Source: Butyrivibrio sp. | GTDB lineage: Bacteria; Bacillota; Clostridia; Lachnospirales; Lachnospiraceae | Length of the DNA stretch: 64,000 bases | Direction of reading: 5' to 3' | Assembly (NCBI GenBank): GCA_022486625.1 | Contig: JAKVKH010000002.1 | Coordinates: forward strand, 158,799-222,798 | Shown here: piece after piece, positions 17,414-25,812 of the stretch | How positions within the stretch are numbered: the first letter of the stretch is position 1 | Layout of the letters: every line of letters starts with the position of its first letter | Translations under genes and position numbers: made by a program | The notes under the pieces: model-generated | The model's input: the letters and a program-made list of their open reading frames with translations, nothing else | Told to the model about the DNA's origin: nothing | Databases searched by the model: none

Positions 17414-18655
17414 ATGATGGATATGACAATTGTGGATATAACAGCCGGGCAGGCCAGAAGAGAATTGCAGGAGACAGGCAGCTGTGCGGTGCACAGGACA
17501 ATAAAGCAGTGTCTGAAGCAGAGCCTTGAAAATATATTGCGGGGCAGAGAACATGTGCAGCGGAAGGAAGCAGAAGGCAGGCAGGTAATTTCTGCCGGAT
17601 GGAAAAAGGGTGTTCTGCTGAGCGGACTTCTGGAAGCCGGAGATGAAAAGTCCACTGCCGATTATCTGCACCGGTGGATTCTGCAGGCGAAAAATGCAGA
17701 GCATGTGGATAACTTTTCGGAAGAAACGGATTCTGCAGTGCAGCTCATATTGCCGCTTACCGCAGAGGATTTTCTTTCGCTGCAGTGTATGATGAAAATG
17801 CTGCTGATGCAAAAAAAAGGACAAAGTGAGGCCGGAGTCGGTTCCGGTGTATATGCGGAATTTTCTGCAGCAGCAGACGCGGCCCGGGAGTACCTGCTCC
17901 GGCATGAGCGTGACAGCGGAGGCAGTATTACCTATAATGAAAAGGCAGGGAACGGATATATTTATGCGGATGGCATCGGAATGATCTGTCCGTTTCTGTG
18001 TGCCTATGGCATCTGGAAGAAGCAGATTTCTGCGCTGGAAGATGCACTTTTGCAGATCCGGAACTTTTTCCACTGCGGAATGGATGAGAAGTCCGGTCTT
18101 CCCTGGCATGCCTATGAGACGGACAGCGGGAAAAAGATGGGTATCATCGGCTGGTCAAGAGCCACCGGCTGGATTGCCTTTGGCATTGCAGAGAGCATCC
18201 GCTTTCTGAAAGAGAGAGACAGTAGTACGGGAACAGATGATTTTGACTGTACCTGCAGGCAGAGCAGTGATATCCTTGCTGAATATCTGGCGCAGCTTCT
18301 GACGGCAGCACAGACAGTACTTCTGCCGGATGCACTTTATCCCTGGAAACCCGGAGAGCAGAAGGCAGATACTTCCGGCAGTGCAATGATCACCTATGCT
18401 GCTGCTGTATATCAGCATTTTTGCAGCAAGACAGCAGATACAGACCAGGCGGGAAAAAGAGGCAGCTGCCCGAATGCTACGCTGCAGAAAGCACTGGAAA
18501 GCATTTCAGGCTGCGTACAGTCTGACGGAAGAGTACTTAAGGCACAGGGCGAGTGTATTGATGCAGGCGTATATTCACGGGAATTTGCATCATATCCGTG
18601 GTCTGTCGGTATGACGCTCAAGCTTTTTGCCTATATGAATGGAGAAAATCGATGA
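17414..18655 (+). CDS. GH88/GH105-like (alpha/alpha)6-barrel protein, cytoplasmic
   Basis: The protein has 413 residues and no signal peptide. The central part carries the landmarks of unsaturated glucuronyl/rhamnogalacturonyl hydrolases. YADGIGMICPFLCAYG near 180-195 holds the Asp that aligns with the catalytic one in YteR-type enzymes. WHAYE follows near 235, GWSRATGWIAFGIAE near 247 stands for the W-x-R-G-x-G-W motif, and TSGSAMITYAA near 322 for the S-G-x-A-M motif. The N-terminal 160 residues are poorly conserved and glutamine/lysine-rich. Such hydrolases normally degrade lyase products, so a copy inside a biosynthetic operon, with no lyase or transporter nearby, is odd. Possible roles are editing of intermediates or a non-hydrolytic barrel. 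It overlaps the radical SAM start by four bases. Confidence 0.68.
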   Translation: MMDMTIVDITAGQARRELQETGSCAVHRTIKQCLKQSLENILRGREHVQRKEAEGRQVISAGWKKGVLLSGLLEAGDEKSTADYLHRWILQAKNAEHVDNFSEETDSAVQLILPLTAEDFLSLQCMMKMLLMQKKGQSEAGVGSGVYAEFSAAADAAREYLLRHERDSGGSITYNEKAGNGYIYADGIGMICPFLCAYGIWKKQISALEDALLQIRNFFHCGMDEKSGLPWHAYETDSGKKMGIIGWSRATGWIAFGIAESIRFLKERDSSTGTDDFDCTCRQSSDILAEYLAQLLTAAQTVLLPDALYPWKPGEQKADTSGSAMITYAAAVYQHFCSKTADTDQAGKRGSCPNATLQKALESISGCVQSDGRVLKAQGECIDAGVYSREFASYPWSVGMTLKLFAYMNGENR

Positions 18656-19857
18656 AAAAATTAAACGGAACTGTGATTGTAACCTATCGCTGTAATGCAC
18701 GGTGTACCATGTGCAACAGATATAAAGCGCCTTCCAGACCGGAAGAAGAAATTTCTGTGGAGACGATTAAAAAGCTGCCACCGATGTATTTTACCAACAT
18801 TACCGGCGGAGAACCGTTTATTCGTGAAGATTTAAAGGATATTGTAAGGGAACTGAATAAAATCAGTGACCGCATTGTCATTTCCACAAATGGATTTTTT
18901 ACGGACAGAATCCTGGATCTGTGCAGGGAATTTCCGAACATTGGTATCCGTATTTCCATTGAGGGTCTTGAACAGACCAATAATGAGATCCGTGGCCTGG
19001 CAGACGGTTATAATCGCGGCTATACCACGTTGAAAAAGCTCAGGGAAATGGGTATGAAGGATGTCGGATTTGGTATGACGGTACAGGATCGTAACGCAGA
19101 GGATCTTGTGGCACTTTATGAGCTTTCAGATAAACTGGGGATGGAATTTGCTACGGCGTCTCTTCATAACAGCTTTTATTTCGTGGAAGCAAAGAACATT
19201 ATCCACGACCGTCCGATGGTGGCACAGCATTTTGAGGATCTTGTGAACCGGCTGCTGGAATCGAACAGCCCCAAGAAATGGTTCCGTGCTTATTTCAATC
19301 ATGGTCTGATCAACTATATTTACGGGCAGAAACGCCTTCTGCCATGTGACATGAGTTTTGATACCTTTTTCATTGATCCTTACGGAGATGTCATGCCCTG
19401 TAACGGAACGAAGGAAAAGGAAGTCATGGGCAATCTGAATGAAGAAAGCTGGGATGATCTGTGGAGCAGCGATCAGGCAGAAGCGGTACGCCGCAGGGTA
19501 CGTGTCTGTGACCGTAACTGCTGGATGATCGGTTCGGTATCTCCTGCGATGCACAAGTATATCTGGGTTCCCATGTGGTGGGTGATCCGTCATAAGTTCC
19601 TGCGTTTCTGGAAAAAGAAGAAGTACAGTATGTATGAACTGAAGGCAGTACGCGATTACCGGGATGGCAAAGTGACAAAGCAGGAGCTTGACCGCTGCAG
19701 TACCTGCGATATGAACGCAGTAATTGATAATGGCCTGTCGGAAGCATCAAGGGAGCAGCTTAAAGGTAAGAGCGGCGAAGAAATTGTGGATGCAGATTTG
19801 AAGAAACAGATGGGAAGTAATGATATGGAAGCTCAAAAAACTGACATCAGGCTGTAG
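18652..19857 (+). CDS. Radical SAM enzyme with SPASM-like C-terminal cysteines
   Basis: The protein has 401 residues. VIVTYRCNARCTMCNRY gives Cys14, Cys18 and Cys21, the C-x3-C-x2-C site for the S-adenosylmethionine-binding [4Fe-4S] cluster, and NITGGEPFIRED is the G-G-E-P motif. Further cysteines at about 232, 250, 286, 290, 349 and 352 (LPCDMSF, VMPCNGT, CDRNC, CSTC) fit a SPASM domain with one or two auxiliary clusters. SPASM enzymes modify peptides, proteins or sugars by radical chemistry. The start is ATG 18652, overlapping the GH-like stop by four bases, so the two are coupled. A basic segment near 315-330 (RFWKKKKYS) follows a hydrophobic WVPMWWVI stretch and may touch the membrane. 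The substrate is unknown. Confidence 0.85.
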   Translation: MKKLNGTVIVTYRCNARCTMCNRYKAPSRPEEEISVETIKKLPPMYFTNITGGEPFIREDLKDIVRELNKISDRIVISTNGFFTDRILDLCREFPNIGIRISIEGLEQTNNEIRGLADGYNRGYTTLKKLREMGMKDVGFGMTVQDRNAEDLVALYELSDKLGMEFATASLHNSFYFVEAKNIIHDRPMVAQHFEDLVNRLLESNSPKKWFRAYFNHGLINYIYGQKRLLPCDMSFDTFFIDPYGDVMPCNGTKEKEVMGNLNEESWDDLWSSDQAEAVRRRVRVCDRNCWMIGSVSPAMHKYIWVPMWWVIRHKFLRFWKKKKYSMYELKAVRDYRDGKVTKQELDRCSTCDMNAVIDNGLSEASREQLKGKSGEEIVDADLKKQMGSNDMEAQKTDIRL

Positions 19858-19937
19858 ACAAGGGGATTGCAGATGGACTAATATCAAAGTATGAGCATAG
19901 TCACTGATTTCAGGTATTTCGACAGGAGGGTCGACCG

Positions 19938-20702
19938 ATGAAGAAATGTCTTAGGAAACTGAGTCTTATGTTATGTATGTCACTGATTCTGAGTATGGTA
20001 CTGGGAATGACAGCGCTGGCTGATGGAACAGATACCAGTGTGTTTGATTTCGGGCAGACGGTGATGACGATCAGGCAGGGAGAATCGCAGACCATTACGC
20101 TGCGTGCAAGTAAGGCCTATACGTATTACATGGTTGGCAACACCAGCAGGGCAACCTACTGTGAATGCAGCGGAAATGCAGGGAAAGCTGAGATTACGTT
20201 CCATGTCGGTTCAGATGAAACAGCAGGAAAAAGTATTATGTTCTGGTTTTATGTAGAAGGATCAGATCAGCATGACAATGTTGAAGTAAAGGTACAGTCC
20301 GGGACAGCTTCATCAGTAAAGGCAGCAAATACGACAGCCGTTGCAGCTGCCAATGCAGCGGTTATTTCACCGACAGTGATTCCTGCAACGACGCAGACCA
20401 CGATTGCTTTTCCGGACGGAACAAGCGGCGTGGTGGCGGTATCCGGTAACTCTGTCGGTCTGGTATCCGATGGGGCAGGGGTACCTCTTGGCGCATTTGC
20501 AGTTGCAAATGCCAGAGGAACTTTGCAGCCGATTACACTTCAGAATGTGGTCTCTGTGAACCGGATCAGTTTTATCGGCATATCCTCAGAAATTGGCGCA
20601 AAAAGTGCGGTAATCACAATTTCAGCAGCAGATAAGACAGTACTGATGGCAAGAGGGATTGCGGGTCTGTGTATTAATGGACAGTATGTACTCTGGCCAT
20701 AA
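19938..20702 (+). CDS. Secreted protein of unknown function
   Basis: The 254-residue protein has a clear Sec signal: MKKCLRKLSLMLC, a hydrophobic core and TALA|DG, with cleavage likely after Ala28. The mature part begins with about 90 residues that look like a beta-sandwich (VMTIRQGESQTITLRASKA, then FWFYVEGSDQHDNVEVKV). A low-complexity Ala/Thr linker follows at about 115-150. The second half reads like an all-beta domain ending LCINGQYVLWP. No LPXTG anchor, lipobox or choline-binding repeat is visible. I do not recognise the family. AGGAGGG at seven bases gives a strong start. It is the last gene before the terminator at 20739, behind the radical SAM gene, and may be its protein partner or a glycan-binding surface protein. 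Confidence 0.72.
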   Translation: MKKCLRKLSLMLCMSLILSMVLGMTALADGTDTSVFDFGQTVMTIRQGESQTITLRASKAYTYYMVGNTSRATYCECSGNAGKAEITFHVGSDETAGKSIMFWFYVEGSDQHDNVEVKVQSGTASSVKAANTTAVAAANAAVISPTVIPATTQTTIAFPDGTSGVVAVSGNSVGLVSDGAGVPLGAFAVANARGTLQPITLQNVVSVNRISFIGISSEIGAKSAVITISAADKTVLMARGIAGLCINGQYVLWP

Positions 20703-20738
20703 GCCGGTAAAGGTAAACGTGACAGAATAAATGAACAT

Positions 20739-20816
20739 AAGATGCAGCGGAAAATGATTTCAGGAGAGTCTGTAAAGAAAACTCTTTTGAAAGATGTTGC
20801 CGTTGCATCTTTTTTT
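20739..20816 (+). terminator. Intrinsic terminator closing region 1
   Basis: AAGATGCAGCGG (20739-20750) can pair with CCGTTGCATCTT (20800-20811) in 12 pairs with one G-U. The loop contains a smaller AGAGT/ACTCT hairpin. A run of seven T follows at 20810-20816. A shorter competing stem, AAGATG (20791-20796) with CATCTT, uses the same 3' arm, so the structure could in principle switch. It lies between the secreted protein gene and a promoter at 20844. Confidence 0.8.
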
Positions 20817-20843
20817 GTGCATAGCCTGCAAAACGATTCTGCA

Positions 20844-20872
20844 TTGAAAATACGATGGAAAGCGGTTATATT
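20844..20872 (+). promoter_or_regulatory. Sigma-70-type promoter for the MBOAT operon
   Basis: TTGAAA (20844-20849) and TATATT (20867-20872) are separated by exactly 17 bases, and each matches the consensus at five of six positions. Transcription would start near 20879. AAGGAGA follows at 20893, ahead of ATG 20910. Its position directly after the terminator marks a new transcription unit. Confidence 0.72.
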
Positions 20873-20909
20873 ATTTTAAGAATCTTCCAATTAAGGAGAA
20901 CTCGGAATT

Positions 20910-22367
20910 ATGCAGGTGATTACAATAGAATTTCTGATTTTTCTGCCACTGGTGGCACTGGTATATTATCTGATACCTGGAAAAATACGTTACATATGGC
21001 TGCTGGTGGCAAGCTATTTTTTCTATATGAGTGCGAGTCCTGTTTGTGCACTTTTTCTTGTGACATCGACAATGACGACTTATGCGGCAGGCTTACTCCT
21101 TCAGAAAAAAAGAAGGAAGTCAGTTCTGGTATGCTGTCTTTTGATTAATCTGGGAATTCTGGGTGTATTCAAATATGCAGATTTTGCCTGCGGTACGGCT
21201 GCCGGAATTCTGTCTGTATTCCATGTGCAGATGACAGATCCGGGAATTAAACTTCTGCTTCCGGTTGGAATTTCTTTCTATATGTTTCAGGCACTGGGTT
21301 ATGTGATAGACGTGTATCGCGGTGATATCACTGCAGAGGTAAATCCGTTCAGGTATGCATTGTTCGTATCCTTTTTCCCGGAAGTCATGTCAGGACCTAT
21401 TGAACGTGCGGGGCATATGCTGCCGCAGTTTCGGGAACCTGCAGCCTTTGATCCGGACCATGTAAGGGACGGACTGCTGCGGATGATGTGGGGATATTTT
21501 CTTAAGATGGTGCTGGCAGACCGTATTGCGATTCTGGTCAATACAGTTTACGCAGATCCGGAGAAGTATCCGGGGACGGTTCTGCTTGTTGCAACGATTC
21601 TGTATACCTTCCAGATATACTGTGATTTTGCAGGTTATACGAATATTGCGGTCGGCGCAGCCGGTGTTATGGGCATTCAGGTGATGGAGAACTTTGACTG
21701 TCCGTATCTGGCAGGAAGTATTGCAGATTTCTGGCGCAGGTGGCATATTTCGTTATCGGGCTGGTTTCGTGATTATCTCTATTTTCCACTTGGCGGGAAC
21801 CGGAAGGGACTGGTACGAAAATATATCAACATCATGATTGTATTCATGGTTTCAGGGCTCTGGCATGGCGCAGACTGGACATTTGTGCTGTGGGGTGGAC
21901 TGCACGGCCTGTATCAGATAATCGGGAAGCTTCTGATGCCGGTCAGAAATTTTATGGTAAAGGCATTTCATGTGAACAGGAACTCTTTTTCTCATCGGCT
22001 GCTGAAGATACTGTGCACTTTTTCACTGGTGTCCTTTGCCTGGATCTTTTTCAGGGCAGAAGATATCAATACTGCACTTTATGTGGCGGGACATCTGTGG
22101 CATTTTCAGCCATGGGTATTGACAGACGGCACACTGTATGGCCTTGGACTTGATGCCGCAGGTTTCAATCTGATGCTGGGCTGTCTGGCAGTACTGATTG
22201 CAGCAGATCTCTGTCATTTTCACGGACTGAAAATTTCGGAAAAGATTACTGCACAGGGGATATGGCTCAGATGGCTGATCTATATTGCAGCAGTGATGTT
22301 TATCCTTGTCTGCGGCATCTGGGGACCGGGGTATGATGAGACCGGGTTTATTTATTATCAGTTCTGA
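20910..22367 (+). CDS. MBOAT-family membrane O-acyltransferase (AlgI/DltB-like)
   Basis: The 485-residue polytopic protein carries the MBOAT signature. FWRRWHISLSGWFRDYLYFP sits near residues 275-295, and GLWHGADWTFVLWGG near 317-331 holds the invariant His at about 319. FFPEVMSGPIERA near 158 and YCDFAGYTNIAVG near 238 are also family motifs of the AlgI group, which passes acetyl or acyl groups across the membrane for O-acylation of extracellular glycans. A dedicated promoter and strong ribosome binding site precede it. Its partner is probably the SGNH-type protein 36 bases downstream, in the manner of AlgI/AlgJ/AlgX or DltB/DltD. Acyl donor and target sugar are not predictable. Confidence 0.92.
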   Translation: MQVITIEFLIFLPLVALVYYLIPGKIRYIWLLVASYFFYMSASPVCALFLVTSTMTTYAAGLLLQKKRRKSVLVCCLLINLGILGVFKYADFACGTAAGILSVFHVQMTDPGIKLLLPVGISFYMFQALGYVIDVYRGDITAEVNPFRYALFVSFFPEVMSGPIERAGHMLPQFREPAAFDPDHVRDGLLRMMWGYFLKMVLADRIAILVNTVYADPEKYPGTVLLVATILYTFQIYCDFAGYTNIAVGAAGVMGIQVMENFDCPYLAGSIADFWRRWHISLSGWFRDYLYFPLGGNRKGLVRKYINIMIVFMVSGLWHGADWTFVLWGGLHGLYQIIGKLLMPVRNFMVKAFHVNRNSFSHRLLKILCTFSLVSFAWIFFRAEDINTALYVAGHLWHFQPWVLTDGTLYGLGLDAAGFNLMLGCLAVLIAADLCHFHGLKISEKITAQGIWLRWLIYIAAVMFILVCGIWGPGYDETGFIYYQF

Positions 22368-22403
22368 GGCAACATTATGGTGTATCTATGAGGTAATTCG
22401 GAG

Positions 22404-23930
22404 ATGAAATACAGAAAGACATTTCTTTTTTTGATCAGAGCAGTTCTGTTTCTGGTGATTCTGACCGGGGTGCTGTATTGCACTGCCGTTGTTCTGCAGT
22501 GTAAAGACAGTCAGTATAAATATGCAGATTTTTTTCGGACAGCGGATCAGCTGGACGTATTGTTTCTCGGATCTTCGCATGTGATTAATGGAATCAATCC
22601 GGTGCAGTTCTATGAGGACTATGGCTATACTTCCTATAATATGGGAGGACACGGGAGTGTGGTGCCTTCTACTTACTGGGAATTCAGGAACGCATTGGAT
22701 TACTGCAGACCAGAGTATGTGGTGGTAGATGCCTATATGTTGGAGAAGGACTTTCATTATCTTGATCAGGGAGAAGACGGGGAAGATGCCAACAGTTCGA
22801 CAGATCAGCTCCATCTGAACATGGACTGCTGGCCATATTCACAGACCAAAGTGGCAGCAGTGAAGGATCTTCTGAGTGATAAGAAGTTGCAGAGACAGTT
22901 CCTGTATGACTTTATTCTTTATCATAACCGCTGGGAAGAACTGGGGCAGAATGATTTTCTGCAGCTGACGGGGAATGAAGATCGGAACATACTGATGGGA
23001 GCAGAACAGAGATTCAAGGTGGATGCAGTGCCGGATATTGAATATCCGAAAGATGATACCGGGATGCTTACAGGGCAGACGCAGGGAGAACTGTATCTGG
23101 AAAAGCTTCTGAAGGACTGCCGGAAAGAAAAGATCAGGGTGATTCTGACATTTCTGCCAAAGGCGCAGGTAACAGAAGAAGATGTACAGTCAGCAAATTC
23201 TGCCGGACAGATTGCAGAAAAATATGAGGTTCCGTTTCTGAACTTTCTGAAGAAAAGCGATGTGGTGAATTTCTATACAGATATGAATGATAATGGGCAT
23301 CTGAACAGCAACGGAATGCAGAAAGTGACAGAGTACATCGGGCAGTATCTGCACGAACATACTGACTTGGCAGACCATCGGGGAGATACCGGGTACGAAC
23401 TCTGGGATCAGCGTGTGGATGAATTTCAGCAGTCAGAGGCAGAGCAGACACAGACGCAGGAGAATCTATACAGCGAACTGATGGTGCTAGGAAATCACAG
23501 TGTGAATTATGTCGTTTATGTAAAAGCGGGTTCCGAAATTCTGAAGGATCCTGAAGCAGTAGGACTGTTGGAGGAACTGACGGGTACCAAGGAGATTGAG
23601 AATGCGGTTCAGAGTGGCGGACCATATTTCCTTGCTCAGGATGACACGAAAGGGATTATGCAGGAATATACAGAACCGGCGGAACCGGATGCTTTTGATA
23701 CCACGGCGGGAAAAATGGAATATATCGGTCTCCCGGATTTTGGAGCAGTGTATCTGAACGGAGATGAAGATCATAATCTGCTTGATATGGGGGACAACTA
23801 TGGCAGTGATCTGCAGATCCTCATTATGGACAGGAAGAATGGCCAGGTACTGAAGCATCAGTGCTGGTATGCACAGGGACAGGATTATCAGCTGTGTGAG
23901 GATGATGTGGCACAGGGACAGAACAGATAG
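22404..23930 (+). CDS. Membrane-anchored SGNH-type acyltransferase partner with long C-terminal extension
   Basis: One N-terminal helix (about residues 8-30) anchors a 508-residue protein facing outward. FLGSSHVINGINP gives the block I serine (probably Ser58), MGGHGS near 80 fits the glycine block, and MNDNGHLNSNGMQ supplies the D-x-x-H pair (Asp296, His299). That catalytic Ser-Asp-His arrangement is shared with DltD and AlgX/AlgJ-like proteins, which take acyl groups from an MBOAT protein and place them on a glycan. After residue 320 come about 190 residues of acidic, Gln-rich sequence with an apparent separate domain (NYVVYVKAGSEIL, SGGPYFLAQDDTKG, DFGAVYLNGDED) that I do not recognise. A DUF1574-like assignment is possible. 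Confidence 0.75.
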   Translation: MKYRKTFLFLIRAVLFLVILTGVLYCTAVVLQCKDSQYKYADFFRTADQLDVLFLGSSHVINGINPVQFYEDYGYTSYNMGGHGSVVPSTYWEFRNALDYCRPEYVVVDAYMLEKDFHYLDQGEDGEDANSSTDQLHLNMDCWPYSQTKVAAVKDLLSDKKLQRQFLYDFILYHNRWEELGQNDFLQLTGNEDRNILMGAEQRFKVDAVPDIEYPKDDTGMLTGQTQGELYLEKLLKDCRKEKIRVILTFLPKAQVTEEDVQSANSAGQIAEKYEVPFLNFLKKSDVVNFYTDMNDNGHLNSNGMQKVTEYIGQYLHEHTDLADHRGDTGYELWDQRVDEFQQSEAEQTQTQENLYSELMVLGNHSVNYVVYVKAGSEILKDPEAVGLLEELTGTKEIENAVQSGGPYFLAQDDTKGIMQEYTEPAEPDAFDTTAGKMEYIGLPDFGAVYLNGDEDHNLLDMGDNYGSDLQILIMDRKNGQVLKHQCWYAQGQDYQLCEDDVAQGQNR

Positions 23931-23975
23931 AACAGGCAGGAATCCGAAGCGCTGCTACGGAGAAAAGGGCAGGAT

Positions 23976-25754
23976 ATGAAAGCAGAAAACTGGATCAGCA
24001 GATACGGGAAGAAAACAAGGCAGGTGGTAAAGGCGTTTCTGGCTGTCTGGGCAGTGCAGATACTGACCGGGATGACGGTCAGAAATGTGATGCTTCCGGT
24101 AGTCTTTTTGCTGTGTCTTTTGGGTTTCAGACATGTGGATCAGGTGTATCCGGAGAAAAGGGCTTTCATACAGATTACGGCAGGGGCATTTACACTGATG
24201 GTTTTGCTGGCGTTGCATCAGGATCTGACAGCGGTCTATACAAACCGTTTGTTTCAGGGAATAACGCTGCTGATTACGGCAGCAGGATTTTATCTGCTGA
24301 TGGAATATATGGTCAGGTATCTGGGCGGAGTGCTGACTTCCGAGCGTTTGCGCAATGCTGTTTTCAAAGGAGCAGATGCGTCTTCTGGATGGCTTTCCCT
24401 GTGGGTATATACACTGATCTGCCTGATTTGCTGGCTGCCATACTTTCTGTATGAGTATCCTGGGATCATGTCACCGGACAGTATGAACCAGTTCAGACAG
24501 GTAATTGGTCTGGATCCGCTGTCCAACCATCATCCGGTGGTACATACGCTGCTCATCGGACTATGTTACCGTATAGGGAAAATGTTTACAGCGAATACTG
24601 ACCTGGCGCTCAGTTTCTATACGGTGTTTCAGATGCTCTTTATGGCTCTGTGTGATGCGGTTCTGATCCGTACACTGGAGAAATGCTGCCATATACGGCG
24701 CAGAATCAGTCTGCTGCTTCTGCTGTTCTATGCAGTACTCCCATATCAGGGGGTATTTGCGGTAACGATCTGGAAGGATGTACCATTTGCCGGAATTATG
24801 ATGCTGTTTGGCTGTATATTACTGCGTATGCTCTGCAGAGAAGAGAATGCGGGCAGCAGAAAGATATGGGTTTCATTGTTTCTGACCGGGATCGCCATGA
24901 GTCTGTTCCGAAGCAATGGCTGGTATGCGTACCTGCTGATGACGCCGTTTCTCGTCTATGCATTTCGCAGGCAGCTGCGAAGAATTCTGCTGTGCTGCGG
25001 ACTGACCATTCTGACTGTCAGTCTGATCAAAGAACCGGTAATGGGCAGTGCAGGAATTGCACAGGCTGATTTTATTGAGTCCTGCAGTATTCCGCTGCAG
25101 CAGATTACCAGAGTGATTGTGGACAGCAGACCGCTGACAGAGGAGCAGGAAGCATTGGTGCATCGGGTGATTGATACGACCTATATCAAACAGCTCTATG
25201 CGCCTTCCTTTGCAGATAATATGAAGGAACTGGTACGGGCAGGGCATGAGGATGAACTGACTGCACATAAAGGTGAATATCTGCAGCTGTGGCTGCAGCT
25301 GGGATTGAAATATCCCGGTATATATCTGCAGTCCTGGGTAGATATGACGAAGGGCTTCTGGTATCCGGACATTTATCAGGATCCGGGAGATATTGACGGA
25401 ATTATTGCCAATCAGGCAGGACTGTCTGCAACGCCATTGATCCGGGGACAGGCGGTTGTAAAGAGTAAGGAAATTCTTCTGAAGCTGGGAGATTATGTGC
25501 CGCTGTATGGAATGCTGTGGAGTATTGGCGGATATTTCTGGGGAATGCTTCTGGTATTTCTGCAGATCCTGGGGCAGGGCAGGAACCGGAGGAGAATACT
25601 GGTTCTGCTGCCGGAGCTGTGTCTTCTGGTAACACTTCTGATTGCAGCACCGGTCGCAGACTTCCGCTACGCATATCCACTGGTCATGACAATGCCGCTC
25701 TGGGGGATTATGGTGGTAAATATGCAGGAAAGTAAGGCGCATACGGCATGCTGA
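23976..25754 (+). CDS. DUF6020-like polytopic membrane protein, probable GT-C glycosyltransferase
   Basis: The protein has 592 residues and 11-13 predicted helices. Loop motifs YPGIMSPDSMNQFRQVIG (near 165), NHHPVVHTLLIG (near 187) and VTIWKDVPFAG (near 265) match my memory of DUF6020 proteins from Bacillota. The Ser-Pro-Asp-Ser acidic loop after an early helix fits the metal or catalytic loop of GT-C enzymes. Near residue 470 a hydrophilic WVDMTKGFWYPDIYQDPGD segment forms a larger extracytoplasmic domain. It is likely to transfer a sugar from polyprenyl phosphate on the outer face, but no family member has a reaction known to me. It follows the SGNH gene by 45 bases. Confidence 0.7.
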   Translation: MKAENWISRYGKKTRQVVKAFLAVWAVQILTGMTVRNVMLPVVFLLCLLGFRHVDQVYPEKRAFIQITAGAFTLMVLLALHQDLTAVYTNRLFQGITLLITAAGFYLLMEYMVRYLGGVLTSERLRNAVFKGADASSGWLSLWVYTLICLICWLPYFLYEYPGIMSPDSMNQFRQVIGLDPLSNHHPVVHTLLIGLCYRIGKMFTANTDLALSFYTVFQMLFMALCDAVLIRTLEKCCHIRRRISLLLLLFYAVLPYQGVFAVTIWKDVPFAGIMMLFGCILLRMLCREENAGSRKIWVSLFLTGIAMSLFRSNGWYAYLLMTPFLVYAFRRQLRRILLCCGLTILTVSLIKEPVMGSAGIAQADFIESCSIPLQQITRVIVDSRPLTEEQEALVHRVIDTTYIKQLYAPSFADNMKELVRAGHEDELTAHKGEYLQLWLQLGLKYPGIYLQSWVDMTKGFWYPDIYQDPGDIDGIIANQAGLSATPLIRGQAVVKSKEILLKLGDYVPLYGMLWSIGGYFWGMLLVFLQILGQGRNRRRILVLLPELCLLVTLLIAAPVADFRYAYPLVMTMPLWGIMVVNMQESKAHTAC

Positions 25755-25756
25755 AT

Positions 25757-25785
25757 TTGCCATAACAGACGGAAAAGAGTATATT
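25757..25785 (+). promoter_or_regulatory. Predicted promoter before the 25813 membrane-protein gene
   Basis: TTGCCA (25757-25762) and TATATT (25780-25785) are spaced by 17 bases, each one mismatch from consensus. A start near 25792 would leave a leader of about 20 bases before ATG 25813. The -35 box begins three bases after the upstream stop codon. It may be an internal promoter rather than the only one. Confidence 0.55.
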
Positions 25786-25812
25786 GATTCTGAATATAGA
25801 CGGGAAATTGAA

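Noticed and set aside
19866..19894. Promoter-like TTGCAG and TATGAG before the secreted protein gene
   Set aside because: Spacing is right but the boxes are weak (three and four matches); the gene has a strong ribosome binding site and can be read from upstream.
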